64,000 nt of DNA, from NCBI GenBank assembly GCA_048500255.1, contig JASNYH010000001.1, positions 558,001 through 622,000 of the forward strand, read 5' to 3'. Made by a program: the position numbers and the translations under genes. The notes below the pieces were generated by a model that had not been told where the DNA came from, searched no databases, and worked only from the letters and a program-made list of their open reading frames with translations. Source of the DNA: JAMHWF01 sp048500255 (lineage in GTDB: Bacteria > Pseudomonadota > Gammaproteobacteria > Burkholderiales > Burkholderiaceae_C). This document shows, piece after piece, positions 35,010 through 44,800 of this stretch (its first letter is position 1; each line of letters opens with the position of its first letter).

Positions 35010-37157
35010 ATGACCGCCGCGCCGCCGCGCCTGCGCGAGGACCTGATCCACGCCGACCCGCTGCTCGACGCGCTGGTCGAGGTGTGCCGGCTGCACGGTC
35101 AGGCCGCGTCGCGCGCCGCGCTGGCCGCCGGCCTGCCGCTCGTCGACGGCCGCCTGACGCTCGAGCTGGCCGAACGCGCTGCGGCGCGCGCCGGCATGAC
35201 GACGCGGCTGCAGCGCGTGGCGCTCGCCGACATCGACGCGGCGACGCTGCCGGCCATCCTCGTGCTGCGCGGCGACCAGGCCTGCGTGCTGCTCGGCTGG
35301 GAGGGCGACACGGCGCGGCTGCTGCTGCCCGAGACGGGCCAGGGCGAGATCGCGCTGTCGCGCGACGAGCTCGCGCAGCGACACGCCGGCATCGTGCTGT
35401 TCGTGCGGCCGCGCTTCCGTTTCGACGCGCGCACGCCCGACGTGCGGCGCCCGCGCGCGGGCCACTGGTTCTGGGGCGCGCTGCTGGCGCAGCGCTTCGT
35501 CTACCGCGATGTGCTGTGGGCGGCGCTGCTCGTCAACCTGTTCGCGCTCGCGCTGCCGATGTTCTCGATGAACGTCTACGACCGCGTCGTGCCCAACAAC
35601 GCCGTCGAGACGCTGTGGGCGCTGGCGATCGGCGTCGTGCTCGTGCTGTGCGCCGACCTGTTGCTGCGCACGCTGCGCGGCCGCTTCGTCGACGAGGCCA
35701 GCGCGCGCATCGACGTGCAGATCTCGGCCACGCTGATGGAGCGAGTGCTCGGCATGCGGCTGGAGCACCGCCCCGAGGCCGTCGGCTCGTTCGCCGCCAA
35801 CCTGCGCGGCTTCGAGCAGGTGCGCGACTTCATCGCGTCGGGCACGGTGACGGCGCTCGTCGACCTGCCGTTCGCGCTGCTGTTCGTCGGCGTGCTGGCC
35901 TGGATCTCGCCCCTGCTGGCGGTGCCCGTCGTGGTCGCCTTCGTGGCGATCGCCGGCGTCGGCTGGGTGCTGCAGCAGCGGCTGCACGAGCTGTCGGAGA
36001 CGACGTACCGGGCGAGCGCGCAGCGCAACGCCACGCTGATCGAGAGCCTGACCGGCATCGAGACGATCAAGTCGCAGGGCGCCGAGGGCGTGATCCAGGC
36101 GCGCTGGGAGCGCGCCAACGCCTTCCTCGCCGGCATGCACGTGCGCATGCGCGCGCTGACTGCCAAGGCGATGTACGGTACGGCGTGGACGACACAGCTC
36201 GTGACGATCGCCATCGTGATCGTCGGCGTCTACCTGATCGCCGAGCGCGAGCTGACGATGGGCGCTCTGATCGCCGCCAGCATGCTCGCCGGGCGCGCGC
36301 TCGCGCCGGCCGGCCAGATCGTCGGCCTGCTGATGCAGTACCAGGGCGCGCGCACCGCGATGGCCTCGCTCGAGGGCCTGATGGCCAAGCCCGTCGAGCG
36401 CCCGGTCGATGCCAGCTTCGTGCACCGCCGCGAACTGCGCGGCGAGATCGAGTTCCGCAACGTGCGCTTCGCCTATCCGAACCGCCAGGACACGGCGCTC
36501 GACGGCGTGAGCTTTCGCATCGCGCCCGGCGAGCGCGTCGCACTGATCGGCCGCGTCGGCTCGGGCAAGTCGACGATCGAGCGGCTGATCCTCGGCCTGT
36601 ACCAGCCGACCGACGGCGCCGTGCTGCTCGACGGCATCGACCTGCGCCAGCTCGACACGGCCGACGTGCGCGCCAACGTGGGCTACGTGTCGCAGGACGT
36701 GACGCTGTTCTACGGCACGCTGCGCGAGAACGTCACGCTCGGCATGCCGTACGCCGACGACTCTGCCGTCGTCGCCGCGGCCGAGACGGCCGGCCTGGCC
36801 GAGTTCGTCAACCGCCATCCGCGCGGCTTCGACATGCCCGTCGGCGAGCGCGGCGAGTCGCTGTCGGGCGGGCAACGCCAGGCCGTCGGCATCGCGCGCG
36901 CCGTGCTGCACAACGCGCCGATCCTGCTGCTCGACGAGCCGACGAGTGCGATGGACTTCTCGACCGAATCGCAGGTCACGCAACGGCTGAACGCCTACAC
37001 GCAGCACAAGACGGTGGTGCTCGTCACGCACCGCACCTCGCTGCTGGCGCTCGTCGACCGAGTCATCGTGATCGACGGCGGGCGCGTCGTCGCCGACGGC
37101 CCGCGCGACCGCATCATGGAAGCGCTGCAGTCCGGGCGCATCGCGAGGGCCGCATGA
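35010..37157 (+). CDS. Type I secretion ABC transporter (LapB-like)
   Basis: A 715-residue inner-membrane permease-ATPase. Residues 1-150 form a C39-like domain without the catalytic cysteine, as in transporters of RTX adhesins. The membrane domain covers about 165-450 (LWAALLVNLFALALPMFSMN). The ATPase has Walker A GRVGSGKST near residue 514, signature LSGGQRQAV near 618 and Walker B ILLLDEPTS near 638. With the adjacent fusion protein and adhesin this is the secretion engine of a Lap-type system. The stop is contained in ATGA of a possible 21-codon ORF leading into the next gene. Confidence 0.94.
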   Translation: MTAAPPRLREDLIHADPLLDALVEVCRLHGQAASRAALAAGLPLVDGRLTLELAERAAARAGMTTRLQRVALADIDAATLPAILVLRGDQACVLLGWEGDTARLLLPETGQGEIALSRDELAQRHAGIVLFVRPRFRFDARTPDVRRPRAGHWFWGALLAQRFVYRDVLWAALLVNLFALALPMFSMNVYDRVVPNNAVETLWALAIGVVLVLCADLLLRTLRGRFVDEASARIDVQISATLMERVLGMRLEHRPEAVGSFAANLRGFEQVRDFIASGTVTALVDLPFALLFVGVLAWISPLLAVPVVVAFVAIAGVGWVLQQRLHELSETTYRASAQRNATLIESLTGIETIKSQGAEGVIQARWERANAFLAGMHVRMRALTAKAMYGTAWTTQLVTIAIVIVGVYLIAERELTMGALIAASMLAGRALAPAGQIVGLLMQYQGARTAMASLEGLMAKPVERPVDASFVHRRELRGEIEFRNVRFAYPNRQDTALDGVSFRIAPGERVALIGRVGSGKSTIERLILGLYQPTDGAVLLDGIDLRQLDTADVRANVGYVSQDVTLFYGTLRENVTLGMPYADDSAVVAAAETAGLAEFVNRHPRGFDMPVGERGESLSGGQRQAVGIARAVLHNAPILLLDEPTSAMDFSTESQVTQRLNAYTQHKTVVLVTHRTSLLALVDRVIVIDGGRVVADGPRDRIMEALQSGRIARAA

Positions 37158-37185
37158 GCGCGCACGGCCGCTCCGAAGCGCTCAT
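37154..37185. repeat. Inverted repeat at the LapB-like/HlyD-like junction
   Basis: ATGAGCGC at 37154-37161 is a perfect reverse complement of GCGCTCAT at 37178-37185. The intervening GGCCGCTCCGAAGC resembles the core of the repeat found inside purL (20088-20101). It may be a decayed member of that repeat family or an mRNA hairpin tuning expression between the two secretion genes. Confidence 0.45.
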
Positions 37186-37215
37186 CCCGCAGCGCGCGGC
37201 GCGAAGGGTTGTCGA

Positions 37216-38601
37216 ATGAGCGAAGCCCCGCGCCCCGCCCCTTTCGCCTTCGTCGACCGCCTGCTCGGCGCAAAGGCGCAGGAAGCCGATGCGCAGCAGG
37301 CCGGCTTCCGCGGCTTCGAGGCCGAGGCCGACGAGGTGATGTCACGCCAGCACACGCGCCGCGCGCAGCGCATCGTGCGCGCCGCCGTCGTCGTCGCGGC
37401 GCTGCTGCTCGTGTGGGCGGCGCTCGCGCACGTCGACGAGGTGACGCGCGGCGAGGGCAAGGTGATCCCGTCGCGCCAGTTGCAGGTCGTTCAGTCTCTC
37501 GACGGCGGCGTCGTGACGGAGATCCTGGTCCAGGAAGGCCAGCTCGTCGAGGGTGGGCAGTTGCTGCTCAAGATCGACGAGACGCGCGCCACGTCGGGCG
37601 TGCGCGAGAGCGCGGCGCAGAGCTTCGCGCTGCGCGCACGCATCGCGCGACTGCGCGCGCTGGCCGAGGGCTCGACGTTCCAGCCGCCGGCGGTGCGCGA
37701 CGACCCCGAGGACAAGCGCATCCTGTTCGAGGAGCGCCAGCTCTACGAATCGCGGCGCGCCGAGCTGGCGACGATGCTGTCGATCAACGCCCAACAGCTG
37801 CAGCAGCGCCAGCAGGAGCTGGCCGAGATGCGCGCGCGCAAGAACTCGGCCGAGCGCACGCTCGAGTTCAGCCAGCAGGAGCTGGCCAAGACGCGCCCGC
37901 TGCTGGCCACCGGGGCCGTCTCGGAGCTCGAGATCCTGCGCCTGGAGCGCGATGTCGCCAAGAGCCGCGGCGACGCCGAGCAAGCCGCGGCCCAGATCGC
38001 GCGTGTGCAGGCCGCCATCGGCGAGGTGCAGCGCAAGGCGCAGGAGACCGAGCTGACGTTCCGCAACGAGGCGCGCAGGGAACTGGCCGACACGCTGGGC
38101 AAGCTCAACGCGCTGACGGAAGGCGCCGTCGCGCTGGCCGACAAGGTCGACAAGGCGCAGGTCAAGAGCCCGGTGCGCGGACGCGTGCAGCGCCTGCTCG
38201 CCAACACCGTGGGCGGCGTGGTGCAGCCGGGCAAGGACATCGTCGAGATCGTGCCGCTGGACGACGCGCTGCTGCTCGAGGCCAAGGTGCTGCCCAAGGA
38301 CATCGCCTTCATCCGCCCCGGCCAGAGCGCGACGATCAAGTTCACCGCCTACGACTTCTCGATCTACGGCGGGCTCGACGCCGAGGTCGAGAACATCAGC
38401 CCCGACACCGTCGTCGACGAGCGCGGCAACGCCTACTACCTGGTGCGCGTGCGCACGAAACGCGCCGCCTTCAGCGACAAGCTGCCGATCATCCCGGGGA
38501 TGACGGCCGAGGTCGACATCCTCACCGGCAACAAGTCGGTCCTGTCGTACCTGCTCAAGCCGGTGCTCAAGGCGCAGGCCTACGCGCTGCGCGAACGTTG
38601 A
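37216..38601 (+). CDS. HlyD-family type I secretion membrane fusion protein (LapC-like)
   Basis: A 461-residue periplasmic adaptor. A cytoplasmic N-terminus of about 50 residues precedes one membrane helix (IVRAAVVVAALLLVWAALA). Next are the split lipoyl/barrel-sandwich halves (VVQSLDGGVVTEILVQEGQ and VKSPVRGRVQRLLANTVGG), a long coiled coil at about 160-310, and a C-terminal beta-barrel (PGQSATIKFTAYDFSIYGG) ending in the typical VLSYLLKPVLKAQAYALRER. It links the LapB-like ATPase to the TolC-like channel. The 253 bases to the adhesin gene hold no recognised gene and may contain its promoter. Confidence 0.94.
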   Translation: MSEAPRPAPFAFVDRLLGAKAQEADAQQAGFRGFEAEADEVMSRQHTRRAQRIVRAAVVVAALLLVWAALAHVDEVTRGEGKVIPSRQLQVVQSLDGGVVTEILVQEGQLVEGGQLLLKIDETRATSGVRESAAQSFALRARIARLRALAEGSTFQPPAVRDDPEDKRILFEERQLYESRRAELATMLSINAQQLQQRQQELAEMRARKNSAERTLEFSQQELAKTRPLLATGAVSELEILRLERDVAKSRGDAEQAAAQIARVQAAIGEVQRKAQETELTFRNEARRELADTLGKLNALTEGAVALADKVDKAQVKSPVRGRVQRLLANTVGGVVQPGKDIVEIVPLDDALLLEAKVLPKDIAFIRPGQSATIKFTAYDFSIYGGLDAEVENISPDTVVDERGNAYYLVRVRTKRAAFSDKLPIIPGMTAEVDILTGNKSVLSYLLKPVLKAQAYALRER

Positions 38602-38854
38602 ATTCCGTGACGAAGGTCCGGCGCGCCGCACCGGCCGCGCGCCGCAGCGCCGCGTGCGCTCAAGCTCGCCGCCCCGCCGCCGAAATCGCGATCGGCGGCA
38701 AGGCGGCGCGTGCGCGCCGGGCGGGCGGCCTTGCGCCGCGCCGATTCGGCGCATCGGGTGATCGACTTCACGCCGGCGCCGCGCCACGCCGCGCGCAAGC
38801 ACGGGTGGCGTCGCTATCCTCGTTACGACCCTGCAACGAACAAGAGCTCCAACC

Positions 38855-41800
38855 ATGCCGACCCTGAGCCGAACCGCCTTCGCCACCGTCACCGGCCTGT
38901 GGGGCACGGCGCTGATCCGCGGTGCCGACGGCAAGATGCGCGCGCTGAAGATGGGCGACGTGGTGCAGCAGGGCGACGTGATCCTCACGTCCCAGGACGG
39001 CATCGTGCAGCTGACGAACGAGGGCGGCGAGCGGCGCGTCGTGCATGCGGCGGCGCCGAACGCGCTCGACCGCGTCATCGAAGCCTTGAATCGCGGTGAC
39101 GATCCGGACGCCGCGCCGGCCGCCGGCGTGGCCGCCGGCGACGGCGGCGAACTGACGCCCGGGCTGCGCGTCGAGCGCATCGCCGAAGGGCTGACGGCCG
39201 CCGCACCGCTCACGACGACGGGCATCGAGCGCACGGCCGCGCAGCTGGTCAGCGGCGATCCGGCCGACGGCTTCGTGCCGTCGCCGGTGGCCGTGTCGAC
39301 GACGATCTCGGCCGTCGAAGAAGGCGGCGCCGTCTCGCTCGGCCTTGCCGCACCGCCCAACACGGCGCCGGCGGCGCGCGTGACGATCGACGCCGTGCCC
39401 GCCATCGGGCAGATCGTGCGCGCCGACGGCACGGTGGTGACCGCCGGCAGCACGATCGCGCCGTCGGACCTGGCCGGGCTGCGCTACGTGCCGCCCGCCG
39501 AATACGACGGCATCGCGCCGGTCGGCTCCTTCGCCTACACGCTCGACAGCAACGGCGCGACGACGAGCGGCACGACGACGATCACGCTGACGCCGATCAA
39601 CGACGCGCCGCTCGCCACGGGCGGCGCAGCCAGCGGTGCCGAGGACGCCGCGTTGCCCGTGGCACTCGGCCTGGGCGGCAGCGACGTCGACGGCAGCGTC
39701 GTATCCGTCACCGTCACGGCACTGCCGGCCGGCGGCACGTTGCTGCTGGCCGACGGCGTGACGCCCGTCGCCGCGGGCCAGGTGCTGACGCCGGCACAGG
39801 CGGCATCGCTGCTGTACCGGCCCGCCGCCGACTACCACGGCGCGACGGCGCTCGCCTACATCGTCACCGACGACGCCGGCAGCGTGTCGGCGCCGGCGCC
39901 GTTCCGCATCACGATCATGCCGGTCGACGATGCGCCGGTCGCCGGCGACGATACGGCGGCCACCGACGAGGACACGCCGCTCGTGCTGACGCCGGCCGCG
40001 CTGCTCGCCAACGACGGCGACGCCGACGGCGATGCGCTCGCGATCGCCAGCGTGCAGGACGCCGTCAACGGCACGGTCGCGCTCGTCGGCGGCAGCGTCG
40101 TCTTCACGCCGGCGCCCGACTACAACGGCCCGGCCTCGTTCACCTACACCGTGAGCGACGGCAACGGCGGCACGCGCACGGCGACGGTGCAGGTCGACGT
40201 GCGCCCCGTCGTCGACCCGGCGATCTCGATCGGCGATGTCGTCGTCGACGAAGCCGCCGGCACGGCGACATTCACCGTCACGTTGAGCCAGGCGACGACG
40301 GCGACGGTCGCCGTCGGCTGGAGCACGAGCGACGGCACGGCGACGGCGGGCAGCGACTACACGCCGGCGGCCGGCTCGCTGACCTTCGCCCCCGGCGTGA
40401 CGAGCCAGACGATCACGGTGCCGATCGCCGACGACGCTGTCTACGAAGGCCCGGAAGGTTTCGTCGTCACGCTGTCGGGCCCCGTCAACGCGACGATCGC
40501 CGACGCCGGCGCCACGGCCACGATCACCGACGACGACACGCCGACGCTGACCGTCTCGAGCCCGACCGTCGCCGAAGGCGGCGGCTACGCCGTCTTCACC
40601 GTGGCGCTGTCGAACGCATCGACGCAGGCGACGACAGTGTCGCTCGCCGCCGCACCTGGCAGCGCAACGGCCGGTGCCGACTACGCCGCTGCGCTCGAGG
40701 TCTCGACCGACGGCGGCGCGACGTGGAACGCGGCCACCTCGGCGACGATAGCGGCCGGCGCCACCAGCGTGCTGGTGCGCGCGCCGATCGTCGGCGACAC
40801 GCTCGACGAGCCGGACGAGACCTTCGCGTTGACGGCCTCGCGCACGTCGGGCACGACGTCCAACGCCAGCGCAACCGGCACCGCGACGATCACCGACGAC
40901 GACGCGACGCCGGCTCTCGCCATCGGCGACGTGACCGTCGACGAGGCCGCCGGCAGGGCCAGCTTCACCGTCACGCTGAGCGCCGCCTCGGGCCTGCCGG
41001 TCAGCGTGGGCTATGCCAGCGCGAACGGCTCGGCCAGCGCCGGCAGCGACTACGGTGCCGTCGCCGGCACGCTGACCTTCGCGCCCGGCGTCGTCTCGCA
41101 GACGATCACGGTGCCGATCACCGACGACGCCCTTTACGAGGCGCCCGAGACCTTCGTCGTCAACCTGTCGGCGCCCGTCAACGCGACGATCGCCGACGCC
41201 AGCGCGACGGGCACGATCACCGACAACGACACGCCGACGCTGACCGTCTCGAGCCCCACGGTCGCCGAGAACGGCGGCTATGCGCAGTTCACCGTCGCGC
41301 TGTCGAACCCCAGCTCGACGCCCACGACGGTGAGCCTGGCGCTCGCCAACGGAACGGCGATCGGCGGCGGCACCGACTACGGATCGGGCGGCGCGACGAA
41401 CCTGCAGGTCTCGACCAACGGCGGAACGACCTGGACCAACGCCACCAGCGCGACGATCGCCGCCGGCAGCACGAGCGTGCTCGTGCGCACGCGCATCGTC
41501 AACGACACGATCGACGAACCGAGCGAGGCGTTCACGCTGACGGCCACGCGCACCGCCGGCACGACCAGCAACGCCAGCGCCACCGGCACGGCGACGATCA
41601 CCGACAACGATCCCGCGCCGACGATCACCGTCAGCAGCCCCACGGTCAACGAAGGCGTCGCCAGCGGCCACGTGCAGTTCACCGTCGGGCTGTCGAACCG
41701 GTCGTCGGAGCCGGTCACGCTGAGCCTGGCGCTGGCCAACGGCACGGCCATCGGCGGCGGCGTCGACTACGGCTCGGGCGGCGCGAACAACCTGCAGGTC

Positions 41801-44800
41801 TCGACCAACGGTGGCACGACCTGGAGCAACGCCGCCAGCGTGACGATCCCCGCCGGCAGCACCCGCGTGCTCGTGCGCACGCCGCTCGTCAACGACGCGC
41901 TCGACGAGGCGAACGAGCGTTTCACGCTGACGGCCACGCGCACCGCCGGCACGACGAGCAACGCCAGCGCCACCGGCACGGCGACGATCACCGACAACGA
42001 CGCGACGCCGTCGCTGCGCATCAACGACGTGACGGTCGACGAGGCCGCCGGCACAGCGACGTTCACGGTCACGCTGAGTGCCGCATCGGGCCGCGCCGTC
42101 GGCGTCAACTACGCCACCGCCAATAACAGCGCGAGGGCGGGCAGCGACTACACGGCAACCACGGGCACGCTGAGCTTCGCGCCCGGCGTGACGTCGCAGA
42201 CCGTCAGCGTGCCGATCGTCAACGACGCGACCTACGAGGCCGCCGAGACGTTTCGCGTCGTGCTCTCCGGCGCCAGCAATGCCTCGATCGCCGACGGCAC
42301 CGGCGTCGCGACGATCACTGTCAATGACGCGCCGACGCTCGCCGTCTCGGCGCCGACCGTCGCCGAGGGCGCCGGCTACGCGGTGTTCACCGTCTCGCTG
42401 TCGAACCCGAGTTCGGTGTCGACGACGGTCGGCCTCGCGCTCGGCGGCGGCACGGCCACCGGCGGCGGCACCGACTACGGTGCAGCCGGCGCGACCAACT
42501 TGCAGGTGTCGACCAACGGCGGCGCGACCTGGAGCAACGCGACCAGCGCCACCTTCGTCGCCGGCGCGACCAGCGTGCTCGTGCGCACGCCGATCGCCAA
42601 CGACGTGTTGTCCGAAGCGGCCGAAACCGTCACGCTGACGGCCACGCGCACCGCCGGCACGACCGCCAATGCCAGCGCGTCGGGCACGGCAACGATCGTC
42701 GACAACGACGGCGCGCCGACACTGACGGTCGCCGACGTGACGGTCGACGAAGCCGCCGGCACCGCCACCTTCACCGTCACGCTGAGCGCGCCCTCGGGTC
42801 AGCCGGTGAGCGTGAGCTACGCCAGCAGCAACGGCTCGGCGACGGCCGGCGACGACTACGGCGCCGTCAGCGGCGCACTGAGCTTCGCCCCCGGCGTGAC
42901 GAGCCGGACGATCACGGTGCCGATCGCCGACGATGCCCTCTACGAAGGCACGGAGAACTTCGTCGTCACGCTGTCGGCCCCCGTCAATGCGACGATCGCG
43001 GACGGCGGCGCAACGGCGACGATCACCGACAACGACACGCCGGCGTTGTCCGTGTCGAGTCCCGTCGTCGTGGAGGGTGGCGGGCATGCCGTCTTCACGG
43101 TGAGTCTGTCGAACGCGTCGACGCAGGCCACGACGGTGGCGCTGTCGACGACAGCCGGCACCGCGACCACCGGTGTGGACTACTCGGCAGCGCTCGAAGT
43201 CTCGACCGACGGTGGCACCACCTGGGCGCCCGCCTCGTCGGCGACCATCGCCGCAGGCGACACCAGCGTGCTGGTGCGCGCAGCGATCGTCGGAGACACG
43301 CTCGACGAGATCGACGAGAGCTTCGGCCTCACCGCGACGCTCACCGCCGGCACGACGAGCAACGCCAGTGCCACCGGCACGGCGACGATCACCGATGACG
43401 ATACGACGCCGACGCTCTCGATCGGCGATGTGACGGTCGACGAAGCCGCCGGCACGGCGACCTTCACCGTCACGCTGAGTGCGGCATCGGGCCTGCCGGT
43501 GACCGTCGACTATGCCAGCGCCGACGGCAGTGCGACGGCCGGCAGCGACTACACGGGCGTCAGCGGCACGCTGAGCTTCGCGCCCGGCGTGACGAGCCAG
43601 ACGATCACGACCCCGATCACCAACGACGCGCTCTACGAAGGCTCCGAAGCGTTCACCATCACGCTCAGCGCTCCCGACAACGCCACGATCGCCGACGGCA
43701 GCGCCACCGGCACGATCACCGACGCGAGCGACGTGCCCGTCGTCACCTCGGCGACCAGCCCGTCCGTCGTGGAAGGCGGCGACCTCGACTTCACGATCAC
43801 GTTGAGCAACGCCAGCACCACGCCGACGGTCGTCACGCTCGGCACGCCGACGGGCAGCGCGGTCTACGGCACCGATACGGCGCCGGCGCAGGTTTCGTAC
43901 GACGGCGGCAGCACGTTCACGGCGATCGCCGGCTGGAGCGTCTCGGTGCCGGCGGGCGTCACGAGCTTCATCGTGCGCCTGCCGACCTTCGACGACGCCC
44001 TCGGCGAGCCCGCCGAGACGATCACCGGCACGGCAGCCACCGCCGCCAACGCCGCACCCGTGGCCGGCACCGGCACCATCCTCGACAACGACACGCCCGT
44101 CGTCTCGATCAGCGGGCCGGTCACCTACAACGAGGCCGCCGGCACGGCCACCTACACCGTCACGCTGTCGAACCCGGCAACGGCGACGGTGTCGGTCAAC
44201 TACGCCACCGTCGCCGGCAGCGCTACGGAAGGCGTCGACTATGTCGCCAGCGTCGGCACGCTGACCTTTGCGCCGGGCACCACCTCACAGACGGTGACGG
44301 TCACGATCGCCGACGATGCCGTCTACGAAGGGCCCGAGACCTTCAGCGTCACGCTGAGCGCGCCCGGCGGTGCGACGCTCGGCACGGCCACCTCGACGAC
44401 GACGATCGTCGACGACGGCAGCGGCACCGGCGGCACCGACAGCGATGTGCCGCAGGTCGCGGCCGTCGGCAGCCCGACGACAGCCGAAGGCGGCAACCTC
44501 GACTTCACGATCACGCTCGACCACGAGAGCACGACGCCGACCACGGTCGACCTCACGTTGACCTCCGGCACGGCCACGGTCGGCACGGACACGGGCGCCG
44601 TGCTCGTCTCCTTCAACAGCGGTCTTACGTTCACGCCGGTCATCGGCACGAGCGTCTCCGTGCCGCCCGGCACGACAGACTTCGTCGTGCGCGTGCCCGC
44701 CGTCGAAGACACGACCGGCGAGCCCGCCGAGGGCTTCACGCTCGCGGCCGCGACACCGGCCAATGCGATGCCCGTTGTCGGCACCGGCACGATCACCGGC

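Noticed and set aside
38768..43087. 1400-codon minus-strand frame opposite the adhesin
   Set aside because: Antisense of the Calx-beta repeats; its composition (Arg, Gly, Asp, Val repeats) mirrors the repeat DNA.
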